Positions 49,421-62,316 of a DNA stretch of 64,000 nucleotides are shown here, piece by piece. The stretch spans positions 7,611,032 to 7,675,031 of the forward strand of contig CM067505.1 of assembly GCA_034509495.1 (NCBI GenBank), given 5' to 3'. The notes beneath the pieces were generated by a model, which did no database searches, was not told the origin of the DNA, and saw nothing but the letters and a program-made list of their open reading frames with translations. This DNA comes from Acestrorhynchus altus (taxonomy: Eukaryota; Chordata; Actinopteri; Characiformes; Acestrorhynchidae). Each line of letters begins with the position of its first letter. The first letter of the stretch is position 1. Made by a program: the position numbers and the translations under genes.

Positions 49421-49719
49421 ATATAACCCACAGTCGCACTGCTTCTACTTTTAATATAAAGTAATATGGTAATTGCATGAAATAGATGTACATCTAATAA
49501 ATTGCTTGTTGAGTTACTGGTAATTGTGATAAATAAAATAAATAAAGTGCTATATTTGTGTTGCCACACCTGGTTCCTATCACCATCTCTGAGTTTAACT
49601 ATTTCCTATCAAACCAATTATAGTATAGACAATAAAATTGGTGTAAACTGCTTTCAGTTCAGAATGCCTGACCATTTAGTGATTTCTCAGAGCAGCTAAC
49701 GCTAACAAAAAGCACTATG

Positions 49720-49740
49720 GTGTGTGTGTGTGTGTGTGTG
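49720..49740. repeat. Short (TG)n microsatellite
   Basis: Ten TG units. Confidence 0.9.
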
Positions 49741-49789
49741 CTCCAGTATGTCACTGGTCTTTCAGAATGTAAAAAATATCAGGATGTAT

Positions 49790-50020
49790 GGGGTCTTTTC
49801 TGAGGTCTGTTTTTCTTGCCAGCTGCTGATTAACGCAATTAGTGTCCGCCAGAGCACTGCCGCTTTTAACCATTTAATGAGGCTAGCAGCAACGCTAAGT
49901 TAATTGTTTGGGAGTTCCTCACTCGCCCTCCTTTTCCTGAAGGCATTGAGCAGGCCGGGTCTCCGCACTCTATCAGGCTTCCCCAGCTGTTGCTTATCCG
50001 CTTATACAGCAGGAAATAGG
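49790..50020. other. Repeat-poor block in intron 10; possible conserved element
   Basis: Unique-looking sequence with GCTGATTAACGCAATTAG and CCATTTAATGAGG, homeodomain-type TAAT cores, and no repeat match in the window. This is weak, composition-based evidence. Confidence 0.2.
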
Positions 50021-50943
50021 TTCCTGGATTACCTCACATCCACTTATTCACTTCCAGCCCACAGTCTCAACAACCATCTCACTGATATGGCAACACTTTC
50101 ACACAACTTAATACTAACAAATAATTCGAGCCGTTGTTTGTTTTCAGATTGAAGAAGGATATATGCAATATTGACTAGATCAGGTTTATTAGGATATTGT
50201 TATGACTTTTATGAAGATACGCTGGAACAATAGAGGTCAGCTACCCCACCCAACCCAGGCTCTGCTTTGTTTTTCTCAATTTTATATACTATTTTTATTT
50301 TTGGTGAGAAATAATAAGTGATCTCACTTGTGCACTCTCTGTCATTTTGTGTGCAAGCATTAGTATATAAAAAAAAGTCTAGATAATGAACAGAATGTAT
50401 TTTCAGGTCATATTACCCATTAATACCCTTATTGCCCTTGAGAAAACAGTATTTTAAGACCATTTAGGACCATTTTAAGAACAGTCACAGCATAAGTGTA
50501 AACTATCAGCAATGTGCCCTCAAACCTTCAACACCAGCATCAATATTCACTCATGTGTCCATTTGTTTTTATCTGTACTTTATTAGGAATATGATACTAA
50601 TCAGGGTAGGGCCTCCCTACCCTGTATTCTATGGTCTCAAATCATGGCATGGATTCCAAAAAAACTGGAAACATTCCTTTGAGATTCTGCTCCTTGTTAC
50701 AAAGAACACTGAACTAATTGTCATGTTCATGAAACATTTAGTAATTATTAATACATTAATAATTTCCTCTTGTTAATGCATTTTCCAAGTAGTTTGGCTA
50801 GAAAATCACGAATCTGAGAACCAGGGACTGAACCTTGCATGACAAAAACAGTACAATGCATCTGGTTTCCCAATCATGGCTTTTCTCATGCTTGGTAATA
50901 GGGTTTGTACTAGTATCCTGGGACATTCCAATACTAAACAAAG

Positions 50944-50973
50944 TGTTGTTGTTGTTGTTGTTGTTGTTGTTGT
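50944..50973. repeat. (GTT)n microsatellite
   Basis: Ten GTT units. The minus-strand poly-Asn frame across it is only a repeat translation. Confidence 0.95.
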
Positions 50974-53379
50974 GGATGTTGTTTTTAAGATGAAGTGATT
51001 GATAATTTGCTGTTTTTATACAAAAAAAGATATAAACAAGTATCAAATGAAAGGATTCATTCGAAGAAACGGTTTTGAAGTTGTGACCGTTGTTTCTAAG
51101 CAACACAGTTTGGGCAGACTTTTGATATTCAGTTGTGAAATTCCCATTGGCATTGTCTGGTCAAGCAATTTGCTCTCCAAGTTGATAAAGAGGTTTTAGC
51201 TGCTGATCTTTGACCATCAAACGTAGCCAAAATGAGTAAATTCAGATCGGAGCTTTGCCAGTTTGGCATGATTAAGTGCTCATTTGGTTGCTGTTTTGTT
51301 GTTATCTCAAGCTACAGCTTTATTAATCTGGCTCTGCTTGCTGATCAGCACCTGGGGACCTTTCATTAGACCCCTCATATGAAATCTGGCAGCAAAATAA
51401 GATACATCCCATGGTAACTGATGACAACACAGCTTTTTGATTAGACACGGTCCATGGAGACAACTGGCACCCAAGTCATTCTGAGTCAAGTAGTGACTCG
51501 CTGAATGTTATGAGGTCTGCTATCTTTATCTGAGAGCAAAGCACTGCAGTGGATGAGTCAGGATGAAATGAAAGCCCTTGGCTCTTAGTGTAAAGTATCT
51601 CATAGGCTATGTGATTGCCTTGATAGTGTTTTTTGGACCCCATCTGAATATACTATGTCAACTATGTTTCCCTGATTCCTTTCTTAAGCAACAGTTTAAT
51701 GTCTTTCTTCTGATTAATCTTTGGCCAAATGGGCTGAGTGGTGTGACTGGCTGATACCACTGAGTGCACAGAGAAGCTTGAGTAGAAATGAACTGTTTTT
51801 GTGGACATACTTGGATGACCGTCTGAAAGCCCCCAGATCCAAGTAAGCTGAAAGCTAGACTGGAGCTGGAACTGGGCTGATTCAAATGGCTGTTGAATAT
51901 ACGTGGCAAAAAATAGGAAAAAACACAGAGCTATATACAGTACAAGCAGAGGTGACCTTCATTTAGCTTTAATAACTTCTTAAAATAAATTCTGTGAAAA
52001 TAATATGTACATTATCTAAAGTAAGAGAGTGAGGAATTAGTCGTACACCCTCACATACTGTTGTGCTGGCTGTACTGTTGTACTGGCTGTACTGTTACAA
52101 CATGCATATGTTCTGTTTCTTTGTCTACATTTAGTCTTGATTGTATGTGTTGAGTATTTTGCGTACTAGACAATCAGATTTCCCACAGCAGTGGGTCGTG
52201 TAGAACCAGTGCCCAGCAGTAAGCTAAACCTGGCAGTTACCTGCTGTGGTGAATCAGGAGTGTGTTTGAGCAGGTGATTTCCAAAATGTGCCCCCAGAAT
52301 CAAAGTTGGACTCCAGACTTAAATTCTATTGCAAAATCTGAGCACCCCAGGTCAAATAATGTGTTTTGAGATTCTAAGTGGATAAAAAGCTCACATTCTA
52401 ATAGTTACTATAATTAAGCATACTTTTAAAAACATTTAGTAATTTAGTAATTTAATGTATATGAAAAAGACATTAAATGTGGCACTGGCAAAAGAAATGA
52501 CAGTAAATATTTGAACATGAGTTATTTTTATGAATTATCCTCATATTTTATATTTGCTGCTTGAAAAGTGACAAACCTTATATTTAACAGTTAACAGTAT
52601 CTCAAATTATTAGTTTGAGTAAATTACTATTCAAACAGTATCGATATTAAAATAAAAAAAGATGTGGAATGCATGTAAGGAAAATTTAAAATAGGACAGT
52701 TTACTTTTCTGAATCAAATTATCAACAAAAATAATAGAAAGAAAATACAAAATAGAAATTGTGCTTAAAAACATGCATTTTTCTACATTTAGTCCACTGA
52801 ATAGATTAATCCTCTTAATTCTGTATATCGTCATACTTTTCAATATGCCAACATTGGTGTCACCCAACAAAAAAAATTTTAAAAAATAGTAGAAGTTCAT
52901 TAAGGTTGTTCTTGTTCTTGTTCAATAAAGCCTGAATAAGACATCTATAAATTATTTATTCACAAATAAATATGATCACATTTGGACTGCTATGTGAAAA
53001 TCACTAAAACCTAGTAAACACACTGTTAAAGCACAGCTGTTTAGTCTCTGATTAGTGATGAGTGTAATCTTTAGCAACTATAGTCCAATTAACAGCATGC
53101 AATGCAAGCATATGCTATAACAAACACTACTAAACTGAGCTCATTTATGAGACTGACATAATAGAGATTCTGTTTTGCTTTGCTTTTTAGTCTGTAATTA
53201 GCAGTGAATAGAGCCTCAGTTTAGAATAAACCTGGCACGACCTATGTAGCAGCACAACCCGTGTGAATTAAAGTGCTGCCAATTTCACACTAATAACATG
53301 TACATTTAGGCAATAATTTAGACTCAAAAAATTGCATAACAGGGTGGTAAGAAGATTTATATTATGCATAATTTACATT

Positions 53380-53526
<147 letters not shown>

Positions 53527-55204
53527 CAGCCCTACTCCCATTGTTGCTTCCATAATATGCCTTGTGAAATCTACCATGATCAATGTCACACGCTCTACTT
53601 CCATCCAAGCATCCACACCTGCAGACCATTCAGTAGTTATTCATGTCTAAAGGATGATTTTGGAGATGATTATCTCACAATAAACTATGAATGAAACGCG
53701 ACAGCCAGGCAGCTATTTCTTCCTGAATCACACACGTTTTGACAGATGGGGACTTTTTTCTAAAGACCTCAGTATAAATATCTGAACTCCCATAAAAAGT
53801 CGTTTGGCTCATCAGACTGTTCATGAAGACATATCACTGCAAATTGCCCCCAACTGTCAAAGGCTGCTAATTGTTTCAGCATGGGTTGGTGCTTCAAGGA
53901 CACATGCATGTGCAGTTCGCTCACTATAATTCAGCCATCACTTTGGTTCTTTTCCTGTTCACATATTAGTAACAGCTGATTAGACAGCCAACATCTGATT
54001 AGACGTTCAGTAGCTCATAGATGAACACTCAGGGGATTTTCAAAATTTCTTGAGGTTTTATTATTTATGACTCCATTGCCATGAGAAAATTGCTCTGCCT
54101 AAGTCTTTGAAGAGATTCTAGAGTTACTGTGTATCTTGGGATGCACTGACTACTGCAAGCTATTTCTTTGTTGTGATGTCCAAGCCTTATAAAATAATTT
54201 GTTTTTTTATAAATTCAGAATTTAGAATGCCCACAATGCAATTATAGCTTCATAAATTATAAATTATAGATGTCCAAAATGACTAGCATACATGCATGGT
54301 TCTCCAAGTGGGCTCCAGAAATACCCAGGGGTTCATAATATATAACCAGGGGGTCTGTGATTTTTTTTCTTAACCAGCAGAAAATTTGGGATGAGCCAAA
54401 GTAATATGATATGAAAACACCACTCAACTGCATCAACTGCATTTTAGTGCAATGAAAACTACAGCAAATTTGGATTTAATGAGAACAGTAAGGGTAACTT
54501 TAATTTCTCTCAAAGGTTCTATCAAACGAGACCAAGCATGAAGCAAACCGAGCTACATATCATTACAAAGTACAAAATAATGAGAAGAACAATCTTCAGA
54601 AAAAAGTAAATAGTGAGTTTGTAGCTTTTCTATGATCCAATCTAAGTATATATATGCATTAATACGTATGAAGTTACCCAACCCCAAAAAACTGCATTGC
54701 AAATGAAAACAAAAACCTTTCAGGTCTCGCTTATGAGGCTGCAGATACTTGAAATACAATGAATGGAATTTGAAGAGTTCTAAAGAGCTCACAATACTTC
54801 ATTTTAATTTATTAGTGTTAGAAACTCTCATTTTGAATAAAAAAAATGCATGAACAAAAAATCACATCATTTAAAAATGAAAAAATAAAATAAAATGAAC
54901 AAGGCATTTTACATATTTTACACATAAATAAAAACATGGTAGGACAGTTACAATTCTACAGGCGAGTCTATTGTACTATGTGCCTCATGAACATACATAT
55001 ACTGTCACTCCGCTGATGACAGTTTAAATCACACTAAAAAGTAGATATTTGAGTGATTAACACTGATTATCTGTTTACAATAGTGCCTGTCAAAGATTGG
55101 AATATATTATCAAGTGAACAGACAGTTATTCAAGTTGGAAGCAGGAAAAATAAGCAAGCATATGATTCTGAAACACTTTGACTAGATAACTGATCCAAAA
55201 CATC

Positions 55205-55360
55205 AGGCAGGTCTTGTGGCTGGTATGTAGTGGTCAATTCCTACCAAAGGTTCTCCAAGAAGGGACCACAGGTGAACTGGTGCCTAAGGTTCATTGTTGC
55301 TCAGCCTTCAGCATTCTTGTGGAGTCCAGGCCCTGTCACCAAATGTTGTTTGGTGGCACG
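55205..55360 (+). pseudogene. Fragment of a Tc1-like element
   Basis: TCTTGTGGCTGGTATGTAGT followed by GGTCAATTCCTACCAAAGG and, after a jump, TTGTGGAGTCCAGGCCCTGTC. These resemble internal and 3' coding segments of a Tc1-like transposase common in fishes, joined by a deletion. Identification is from memory of the family. Confidence 0.45.
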
Positions 55361-55439
55361 TAGGCAGGCCGAATCTTTGACTAGGAGCAGTTCTGTTTTG
55401 GTAATTGGACTTTGACCAGCAAAATTGTTAAGGCTTTTC

Positions 55440-55830
55440 CTCACTGCATTATGTCCAGTTCCTCCAACCTGATCCTGGGGTGAGATATTTTACCTTCAAC
55501 TGTTGGCTGTCCCTAGAGAGTTCCTTTGCCACACACACCCCATCCGCTTCCAAAAGGAGGAGGTTAAGAGTAGGAAGAGGCTGTGTCAGGCCTGGGTCGG
55601 GTGGGGTGGGGTCTTTGCCCGCCACGCGAGGAGATGAAAGAAAGCCTGTCCTCCATTGTTTCGCAAGGAATGCTAGCATTCTGAACTCACTCAGCCGCCT
55701 CGGGCGGCTTTGCTGGGAGCGCCCAGGCCACGGTTCATTCAGAGGGAATTCCTCAGCAGGCTTCCACCAGGCTTGGCTGGGAGGAAATCCACAGCCTCCA
55801 GCTCACGTGGCCTCCTTCTCACTCACTCTC
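55440..55830. promoter_or_regulatory. GC-rich candidate enhancer in intron 10
   Basis: A block of clearly higher GC content in AT-rich DNA, with no match to the repeats in this window. It contains GGGAATTCCT (55744-55753, NF-kB-like), GAGGAAATCC (about 55781-55790, an NFAT GGAAA core), CCATTGTTTCG (SOX-like) and CTCACGTGG (E-box). The mouse Nfatc1 gene is reported to have a lymphoid enhancer in its intron 10. Equivalence is inference. Confidence 0.35.
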
Positions 55831-56929
55831 TTTTGCTTGCCTACCCTCCCCTTTCTTTCTTAACTTGTGCAAAACAACACTGTTTGCTGCTGTCTGAGCT
55901 TAGAATAGGCCATGGTATCAACATAAATAAATGAAATGACTCCCTGTGGTGTATAAATTTGTACGTTTTGCCTTCTTGTGATTTAGATTAGAGTGAGTTT
56001 TCCAACAGTGTCCTCAAAAAATACCTGGGGGAAAAAATGGGAATGGTCCTTTGTTAAGGGAATACTTTTGGCATTTCTGCAGTTCTGATTGTAAATGAGG
56101 AGAAAAACATCTTGCCTGAAAGATAAAAATGCTTGCAGATACTAATGGCCACAGGTGCTTTATGCAGTCCAAGGAATGCGAAAGGGTGCTGACCCTTGCG
56201 CTGTCCATCGTAATAGCAGTGGAATGCGCTGTCTTGAAGCAGTTATGCTGGCTGATACGGACTGTTTGTCTGATAGCAGTCCAGGCGAGTTGCCTGTTTA
56301 ACAGTTATGTACAGATTGTATGATGTCTAGTAGGACAGCATTCCTCCATACACAAACTATATCTATAAACAAAAAAAAAACAGAACACTGATAAGATCCA
56401 AGAGGTGGCCTTGCCTGGTCGTCCTTTCTGTCACCGAGTCTCGTATTGTTTAGCCCAAAAGCTGTGCGCTGTCACTTCCCTCAGCACAGCCAAAGAACAT
56501 ACTGATAGAGTGAGTGGGGTCTGGCTAGTGTGTGGGAACGCTGGGAGACAGGCAGTAGACAGGAAGGCCCTTTACACCAGAGCACTGAGATTCAGAGGGC
56601 ATGTGACTGCATCCTCCCTCTCTGTCTTTTTCTTTCGTTCTTTCCCCGGCTATCAGATAAACAACTCAGCCACACACACGCACATGCACACACACACACA
56701 CTCAGCATACTGTTGTTGCATGGTTCCAGCTGTTATAGTTGTGGACTGTAAAACCTGTTGATTTGCATGTATTGCAATTCTATTCAAATATAAATACATG
56801 CTTACATAGCTTTGGCAAAATGTAAAAGATTACACTTGATTCAGATCCAATGACCAAAAAGGCCAAGAACAAAGACTGAACTCGTTGTCATCTTCACCTT
56901 ACCAGTTTAACATAACTTTGGCTTTTGTG

Positions 56930-57590
56930 ATACAATGTGTCATCATCCTGGAAATAGCTGTTAGAAGAAAGGGTAAACTGTGGCCATAAACAGATGCACA
57001 TGGTCAGCAACAATACCCCTGTAGCCTGTCGCATTCAATTGATGGTGGATTGGTATTAACCCCAAAGTTAGCCTGGACTGTTGGCACAAGACAGGTTGGG
57101 TCCATGGATTCATGCTGTTAGCATCAAATTCGGACCCTACAATTTGCATGTCTCAGCAGAAAATTCATCAGACCAGCCAACATTTCTCCAGTCTTTAGCT
57201 GTCCATGTGCTGGCCAGCCTGTGCCCACTGCAGTCTCAGCTTTCTGTTTTTGGCTGAAAGTGGAACCACCATGGTTTTCTGTTGTTGAATCTCAGTGGTT
57301 ATCTTAGCCTTTCTTTCAGCTCCAAACAGTTTAGTCATTCTCTGGTAGGTACAAAGCATTTCTGTCTGAAGAACTGCCACTGACTGGGCAGTTTTTTGTT
57401 TTGTTTTGTTTGTTTTTGATTTTTTTGTTTTTAGTTTTTGACCATTCTGAGTAACCCGAGAAACTAGAAATACTCAAACCAGCCCATCTGGCACCAACAA
57501 ACCATACTAAGAACCACTGAGATCACACTTTGTCCCATTCTAATGGTTGATGTGAATCCTAGCTGAGGCTGTTGTCTGCATTCCATAACT
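56930..57590 (+). repeat. Dispersed teleost repeat (family G), copy 2
   Basis: A longer copy than at 48960: GGTCAGCAACAATACCCC, TGGGTCCATGGATTCATGC, ATTCATCAGACCAGCC, CCCACTGCAGTCTCAGCTTT, GAAATACTCAAACCAGCCCA and TCTGGCACCAACAA. It ends about 250 bp before the last exon. Confidence 0.8.
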
Positions 57591-57841
57591 GCATACTTTG
57601 CTTGTAAACTGATCCACATGTTGTATGCTACACTGTCTTCTGCTGATCTGCCATGCTTTGCTTTTCCTATTTTACTTAATTTTGTTAACCTCAGAGGTCT
57701 CCTTCATTAGGATAGAAATGTACCAAAGAATGGTGCAATATAACTTTCTAACTTACAGAAGGATTTTTTTTTGTTCCATCTCCTGTGGAATTTTCATTTA
57801 AGTCATATCAGTAACATATATCTTCCCATTGTGTTTTACAG

Positions 57842-57897
57842 TCAATGAAATCATCAGGAACGACCTGTCCAGCATCTCCGTCCACAGCCATGCATAG
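57842..57897 (+). CDS. nfatc1: nfatc1 exon 11: C-terminal end and stop codon
   Basis: TC completes G|TC (Val). The exon then encodes NEIIRNDLSSISVHSHA and stops at TAG (57895-57897). The VNEIIRNDLSS ending is characteristic of the long NFATC1 isoform and confirms the identity of the gene. The acceptor is gtgttttacag. The coding part is far too short for open-frame detection and was placed from phase and the protein match. Confidence 0.97.
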
Positions 57898-58670
57898 CAG
57901 AAGAAAGACAATTGAAGACCACGGAAGGAATGGACTAATGGATTGTGTTTTGAAACTTTCTTAGTTGAACAAAAACAGGAATCTATACATAGCCCGACTG
58001 CAATATCAATATCTATACAACAGAATCAGTTAAAGGCCTTTCATGCAGCAATCACAACTGACCGACTGAATGAACATCAGCCCAGAAAGACTACAGGATA
58101 GCACCATACTGCCAAAACAATGTGTATGAATTCATGGACCAAGCCCCTGTATCATGTCCCCCTTTTCCCTATGTCTTCTTCTCCTGCACTCATGTAGCTC
58201 TTTAAATTATTACCTGAAGTGCAATTCTTGTCCTTTTTTCATGTATAAATATGTAACGTTATATATGCCAAGAAGCCTTAAACCCAGTGGTCCTGTTATT
58301 TGTTATTTGTCTGAATAGTCATTCCATTGCTTCTGTTGACTTTGTTGTCCTTGTCCGATGTTTGAGGAACCGTTTAACTGGAATTGTTTGCTTGTATATG
58401 ATACAGCAATATTCTATTTATTGTCTCTGAGCTGGAATGAATTGAACACCATTCAAAATGACAACAGTTTACACAGCTCATTCTTTTTTATCTCCAAAAT
58501 AGTTACATTTTGAAATTCAATGGACAGGGTAGCATTTAGCTTGGCTTTTCTTTTCAGTGCTTCAATAATAAGGCCCTGTCTATACGTATCTTCATAACAT
58601 CTGCCTCTTGCAGAGTTTCTAAAATAAGAACACAAAAACATCCCTAAAATAAGGCCCTATACTATTTGCA

Positions 58671-58745
58671 TTTACATTTACATTTATATTTACATTTACA
58701 TTGACGGCATTTGGCAGATGCCCTTATCCAGAGCGACTTAAAAAA
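58671..58745 (+). repeat. Family B repeat fragment in the 3' UTR
   Basis: ATTTACATTTACATTTATAT followed by GACGGCATTTGGCAGATGCC, CTTATCCAGAGCGACTTA and AAAAGTGCTT, matching the start of the repeat nested at 23000. Confidence 0.7.
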
Positions 58746-60257
58746 GTGCTTGGCTGTTTGCGATCATATTTGTTTCATTTTTACTCACTTAATTCTTTTA
58801 AGGATTTTATTTTTCCCGCATTCAGGTTTAGTAAAAATCCAAATGGGAAAAACAACGAAAATCCCCAAAAAATCCTAAAATGAGTGATGATGTGAATTAT
58901 AATTTGGGGAGAAAATAAAACAGAGTTCATAGGGCCCTATTCAAATGCTTTCTTGAGCATGCCATCCCAGCAAACTATCTTAACACCTCACAAAGTTTGA
59001 CTTCAGTTTCCCCAGAAGCAAACATAATGGCCAAAATAGACCTAAATGCAGAATGAACCTTAAACACAACAGCCAAGCTTTTCTCATCTGTTCAAACAGC
59101 AGGGGTTTATAATGCCATCTCTCACATAAACTCGAAATGTGGATTTATAGCAGGAAAATAAAAAGCTTAAAATGATTAATGATGAATGATGCACACACAG
59201 TTTTTGTAACTTTGTCCAAATGTGAGCACAGAACATTCTGTCACTGTGCAATGAAGCAATAAACCAAGTCATTTGATGACAACCATAATAGAATTACCAG
59301 TGAGATATCAGAGTTGTCAAAAGCTCCGAGTGCTTAAAAATCTCCACCCAAACATTTTCAAAAATCTTAATTAAATTAAAAATCTGTGTTTATGTGGACA
59401 AAAGGCCAAAAAGCAGAGAAAGAGCTTCATTTTTGAAAGTAGCTGGAGATGTGTGGACAGGGCCATTTTAATGAAGAGCAGCATTCAAGCTCTTGCTTAA
59501 GACCCTACATTAGCACCTGCTATAAGCCTACATAAACAATAGTAACAATTTTCAGTATAATGGTTGAGACGTTGTCATTTCACCTCAGAAAGTGGGTCTG
59601 TAGGTCTATTATCTGATGTAATTAATGAATGCTGCCGTTCAGGAGGGCAAGATCTGACTCAAAACTGCCTCAGCTTTGTACAGTGCCTGTAGCTTCATGC
59701 TCACTTCGCTCTCCACACTGTGCCTTATGTGCATCATATGACCACAGTTTTTACATATTTTGTTTTGTCTTTTCTGCTCAGATTTGCATGCTGTTGACAT
59801 TTGCAGATACATTGTATAATCTTTGACGACAGGAAAACAAGTCTTTTTTGGCCGCGTCAATTTTTTGTTTCCTGACACTCAGTATTGTTAGTTTGAATGC
59901 CATTGTGTCGTATCGTAGGTCAAGATTATTAGCTATTGTATGCACTTTACTTTGTACTTATCCTTTCTGATATTTTGAACAAAATGTTATATGTCATGTT
60001 TTTGTTTCTCTGAAAGACAATGAATTCATGAAAGCAATACACCAAAGGCCTGGAAAAAGCTAGGATTTTTTTTTTTTTTTGCCAACAGCTCAGTATCCTA
60101 TTTGCCAAAGGCTTGTTAAAATTTCACTAAGCTTTATCAGTAGTAAAATATGCACAATCATGTACACCGTTGATTTTTTTGTAAATACATGTGTTGTATT
60201 ATTGGGTGTATAAAATGTCCAGAACAAGCACTTGCAATTTCAGGCCATCATTGTCTT

Positions 60258-60263
60258 AATAAA
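60258..60263 (+). terminator. nfatc1: Distal polyadenylation signal AATAAA
   Basis: A canonical hexamer in TCTTAATAAAGGC, with a T-run at 60271-60282 as a downstream element. The best-looking site in the UTR. Confidence 0.65.
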
Positions 60264-60289
60264 GGCATATTTTTTTTCTTTTCTGATCT

Positions 60290-60596
60290 GCCCATCTTCT
60301 TATCCACTTATTCTTGGCCAATGTTGTGGTGGTATTGAAGCCTACATGGAATCATTGGGTTCAATGAAGGAATGCCCTTGGACAGGGTTTCTGTCCATTG
60401 CAGGGTACCACACACGTCCTGGGGCAACTTAGAACAATTTAGCATAGCTAATTCACCTACTGTGTGAAAGGAATCCAGAGCACCTGCAGAAGCTACAAAG
60501 AAACCAGTGTACCCGGAGAAAAGAACACACCAAACTCTTGACATAGACCAGAACAAAGACTGAACCCACCAAAAAAGGACTCTGCTGTACCACTAT
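60290..60596 (+). repeat. Dispersed teleost repeat (family F), longer decayed copy
   Basis: CTACATGGAATCATTGGGTT, GGGTTTCTGTCCATTGCAGG, GGCAACTTAGAACAATTTAG, CTAATTCACCTACTGTG and GGAATCCAGAGCACCTGCAG follow the order of the family seen at 37755. It begins within about 30 bp of the distal polyadenylation signal. Confidence 0.65.
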
Positions 60597-61519
60597 GAAT
60601 TCTAAGGAATTTTCTTCAAATTAATTATCTTATTGTCCGTTAAGAACAGAAACGATTGCTTAGAATATAACTTTAACCAAGCATTAAGTGGTTTGACTCA
60701 TTTGTGCTGAAAACAGCTTAATATTTACATAAACTTTTCCATTTCTTTTCCAGCCCTCAGGAAAGCTCATTCCTTCCTTTAAGGAAACTGAGGGAATTTT
60801 AAAACTTTGATTAACATGGGAAAAACAATGTCCATGCTTTCCACTTGCTGCACTTCCCTTCAGTGTACATTCAAGTACATTATATCAGCCTTCACCTTAA
60901 AGGTGTCGTAGCTAACATTTTTAGATTGTGGTCATCAGTAACATGTCACATGTCTCATGGGTAATGTTTTGTCATGGACAAGATGTACTGGAACAAATCA
61001 AATGTTGTTTATGTCAATATGAGCACTGCCAAAAGAGAGGAGTTTTGTGTTTCCAGATTACTTTTTGGGGCTTTTGTTTTGTTTTTGTCAAACACTTTTT
61101 AACCATAAAATTTTCTTTTAAAAGAAAATACATCAATGCTTTTATGTAGGAACTGATTCTAATGAAATTCAAAATGAAATATTGATCCTATTGGCTTGAT
61201 CAGTGTTGGCTTGATGGAAAAGTGTACATTTTTACCTTAAATCAACAGTTTATTCTTTAATAATGTATTAAAGTTGCTGCTCTACTGACCTGTGATAGAC
61301 AGAAAAGCATCTCTGTCAATGCTACTCTGGGATCAACATGCCAGACACTGCGCTATGTATCTTTGGTGAAGATGGGCAGGAAAATTCTTGTGAGAACTGC
61401 AGAATGCTGCACAGCCCAAATCATATTTTTATTAAATGCTGTAATATTACTCCATTTCAATCCAGAGGGGAGTCCACGAGCAAGAAATGACCATTCTCAC
61501 ATGATACAAGAGGAACATC

Positions 61520-62030
61520 CAGGGGTTGGACAATGAAACAGAAACACCTGTCATTTTAGTGTGGGAGGTTTCATGGCTAAATTGGAGCAGCCTGGTGGCC
61601 AATCTTCATTAATTGTACATTGCACCAGTAAGAGCAGAGTGTGAAGGTTCAATCAGCAGGTAAGAGCACAGTTTTGCTCAAAGTATTGCAATGCACACAA
61701 TATTATGGGTGACATACCAGAGTTCAAAAGAGGACAAATTGTTGGTGCACGTCTTGCTGGCACATCTGTGACCAAGACAGCAAGTCTTTGTGATGTATCA
61801 AGAGCCACGGTATCCAGGGTAATGTCAGCACCACCATGAAGGATGAACCACATCCAACAGGATTAACTGGACAGAAGAGGAAGCTGTCTGAAAGGGATGT
61901 TGGGGTGCTAACCTGGACTGTATTGTGTGAATTGACGCTGTATTGGCCGCAAAAGGAGGCCCTAGTACACCATACTAATCAATTATTGTGATCTAAAACC
62001 AGGTGTTTCAGTTTCATTGTCCAACCCCTG
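61520..62030 (+). mobile_element. Internally deleted Tc1-like element, 511 bp
   Basis: 31-bp terminal inverted repeats (61520-61550, 62000-62030) differ at one position. The left begins CAGGGGTTGGACAATGAAAC. TA follows the right end, while the left side has TC, a likely mutated TA target site. Inside, 61720-61836 reads EFKRGQIVGARLAGTSVTKT, then ASLCDVSRATVSRVMSA, the helix-turn-helix start of a Tc1-like transposase. The frame stops soon after and the catalytic part is missing. Confidence 0.92.
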
Positions 62031-62167
62031 TATTTACAACATTGTTTACACCCAAATACCTGAAGAAATCAAGAAAATAGACAGATTTCAGGGACTGTTT
62101 TAAGAATGAACATTTTCTGTTCTTTTAGCTTTTGTCAAAGGAAGCACAATAACAATAATATTGCTGT

Positions 62168-62316
62168 TGATGTAGTGTAGTGACTAACAACACCACCTTC
62201 CATATGGTAGACTAGGGTCCTTTGGGCAAGGCTGCTAACTCTACATTCTTCTATCTGTGTAACAAGTCCAAAAGTCATTCTGGATAAGAACATCAGCCAA
62301 ATGCTATTTAAATGCC
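62168..62316 (+). mobile_element. tRNA-derived SINE-like copy (family C/D), plus strand
   Basis: Head GATGTAGTGTAGTGACTAAC, then ACACCACCTTCC and GGTAGACTAGGGTCC, followed by GGGCAAGGCTGCTAACTC and an AAGTCATTCTGGATAAGAAC ending. Box B seems deleted. Confidence 0.65.

Larger units (their letters stand above)
57898..60280 (+). other. nfatc1: nfatc1 3' UTR (distal end estimated)
   Basis: Non-coding sequence after the stop. The distal end is placed near 60280 because an AATAAA at 60258-60263 is followed within 10 bp by a T-rich stretch. Other AATAAA hexamers at 58914-58919 and 59258-59263 could give shorter forms. A PUM-type TGTAAATA lies at 60180-60187. A family B repeat fragment lies inside, at 58671-58745. 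The exact end needs transcript data. Confidence 0.6.

Noticed and set aside
60928..61149. Possible small gene downstream of nfatc1 (73 codons)
   Set aside because: A frame length expected by chance, no family resemblance, no promoter or splice support.
62168..62316. Possible tRNA gene
   Set aside because: The head is tRNA-like but box B is missing and no cloverleaf closes. Better read as a SINE copy.
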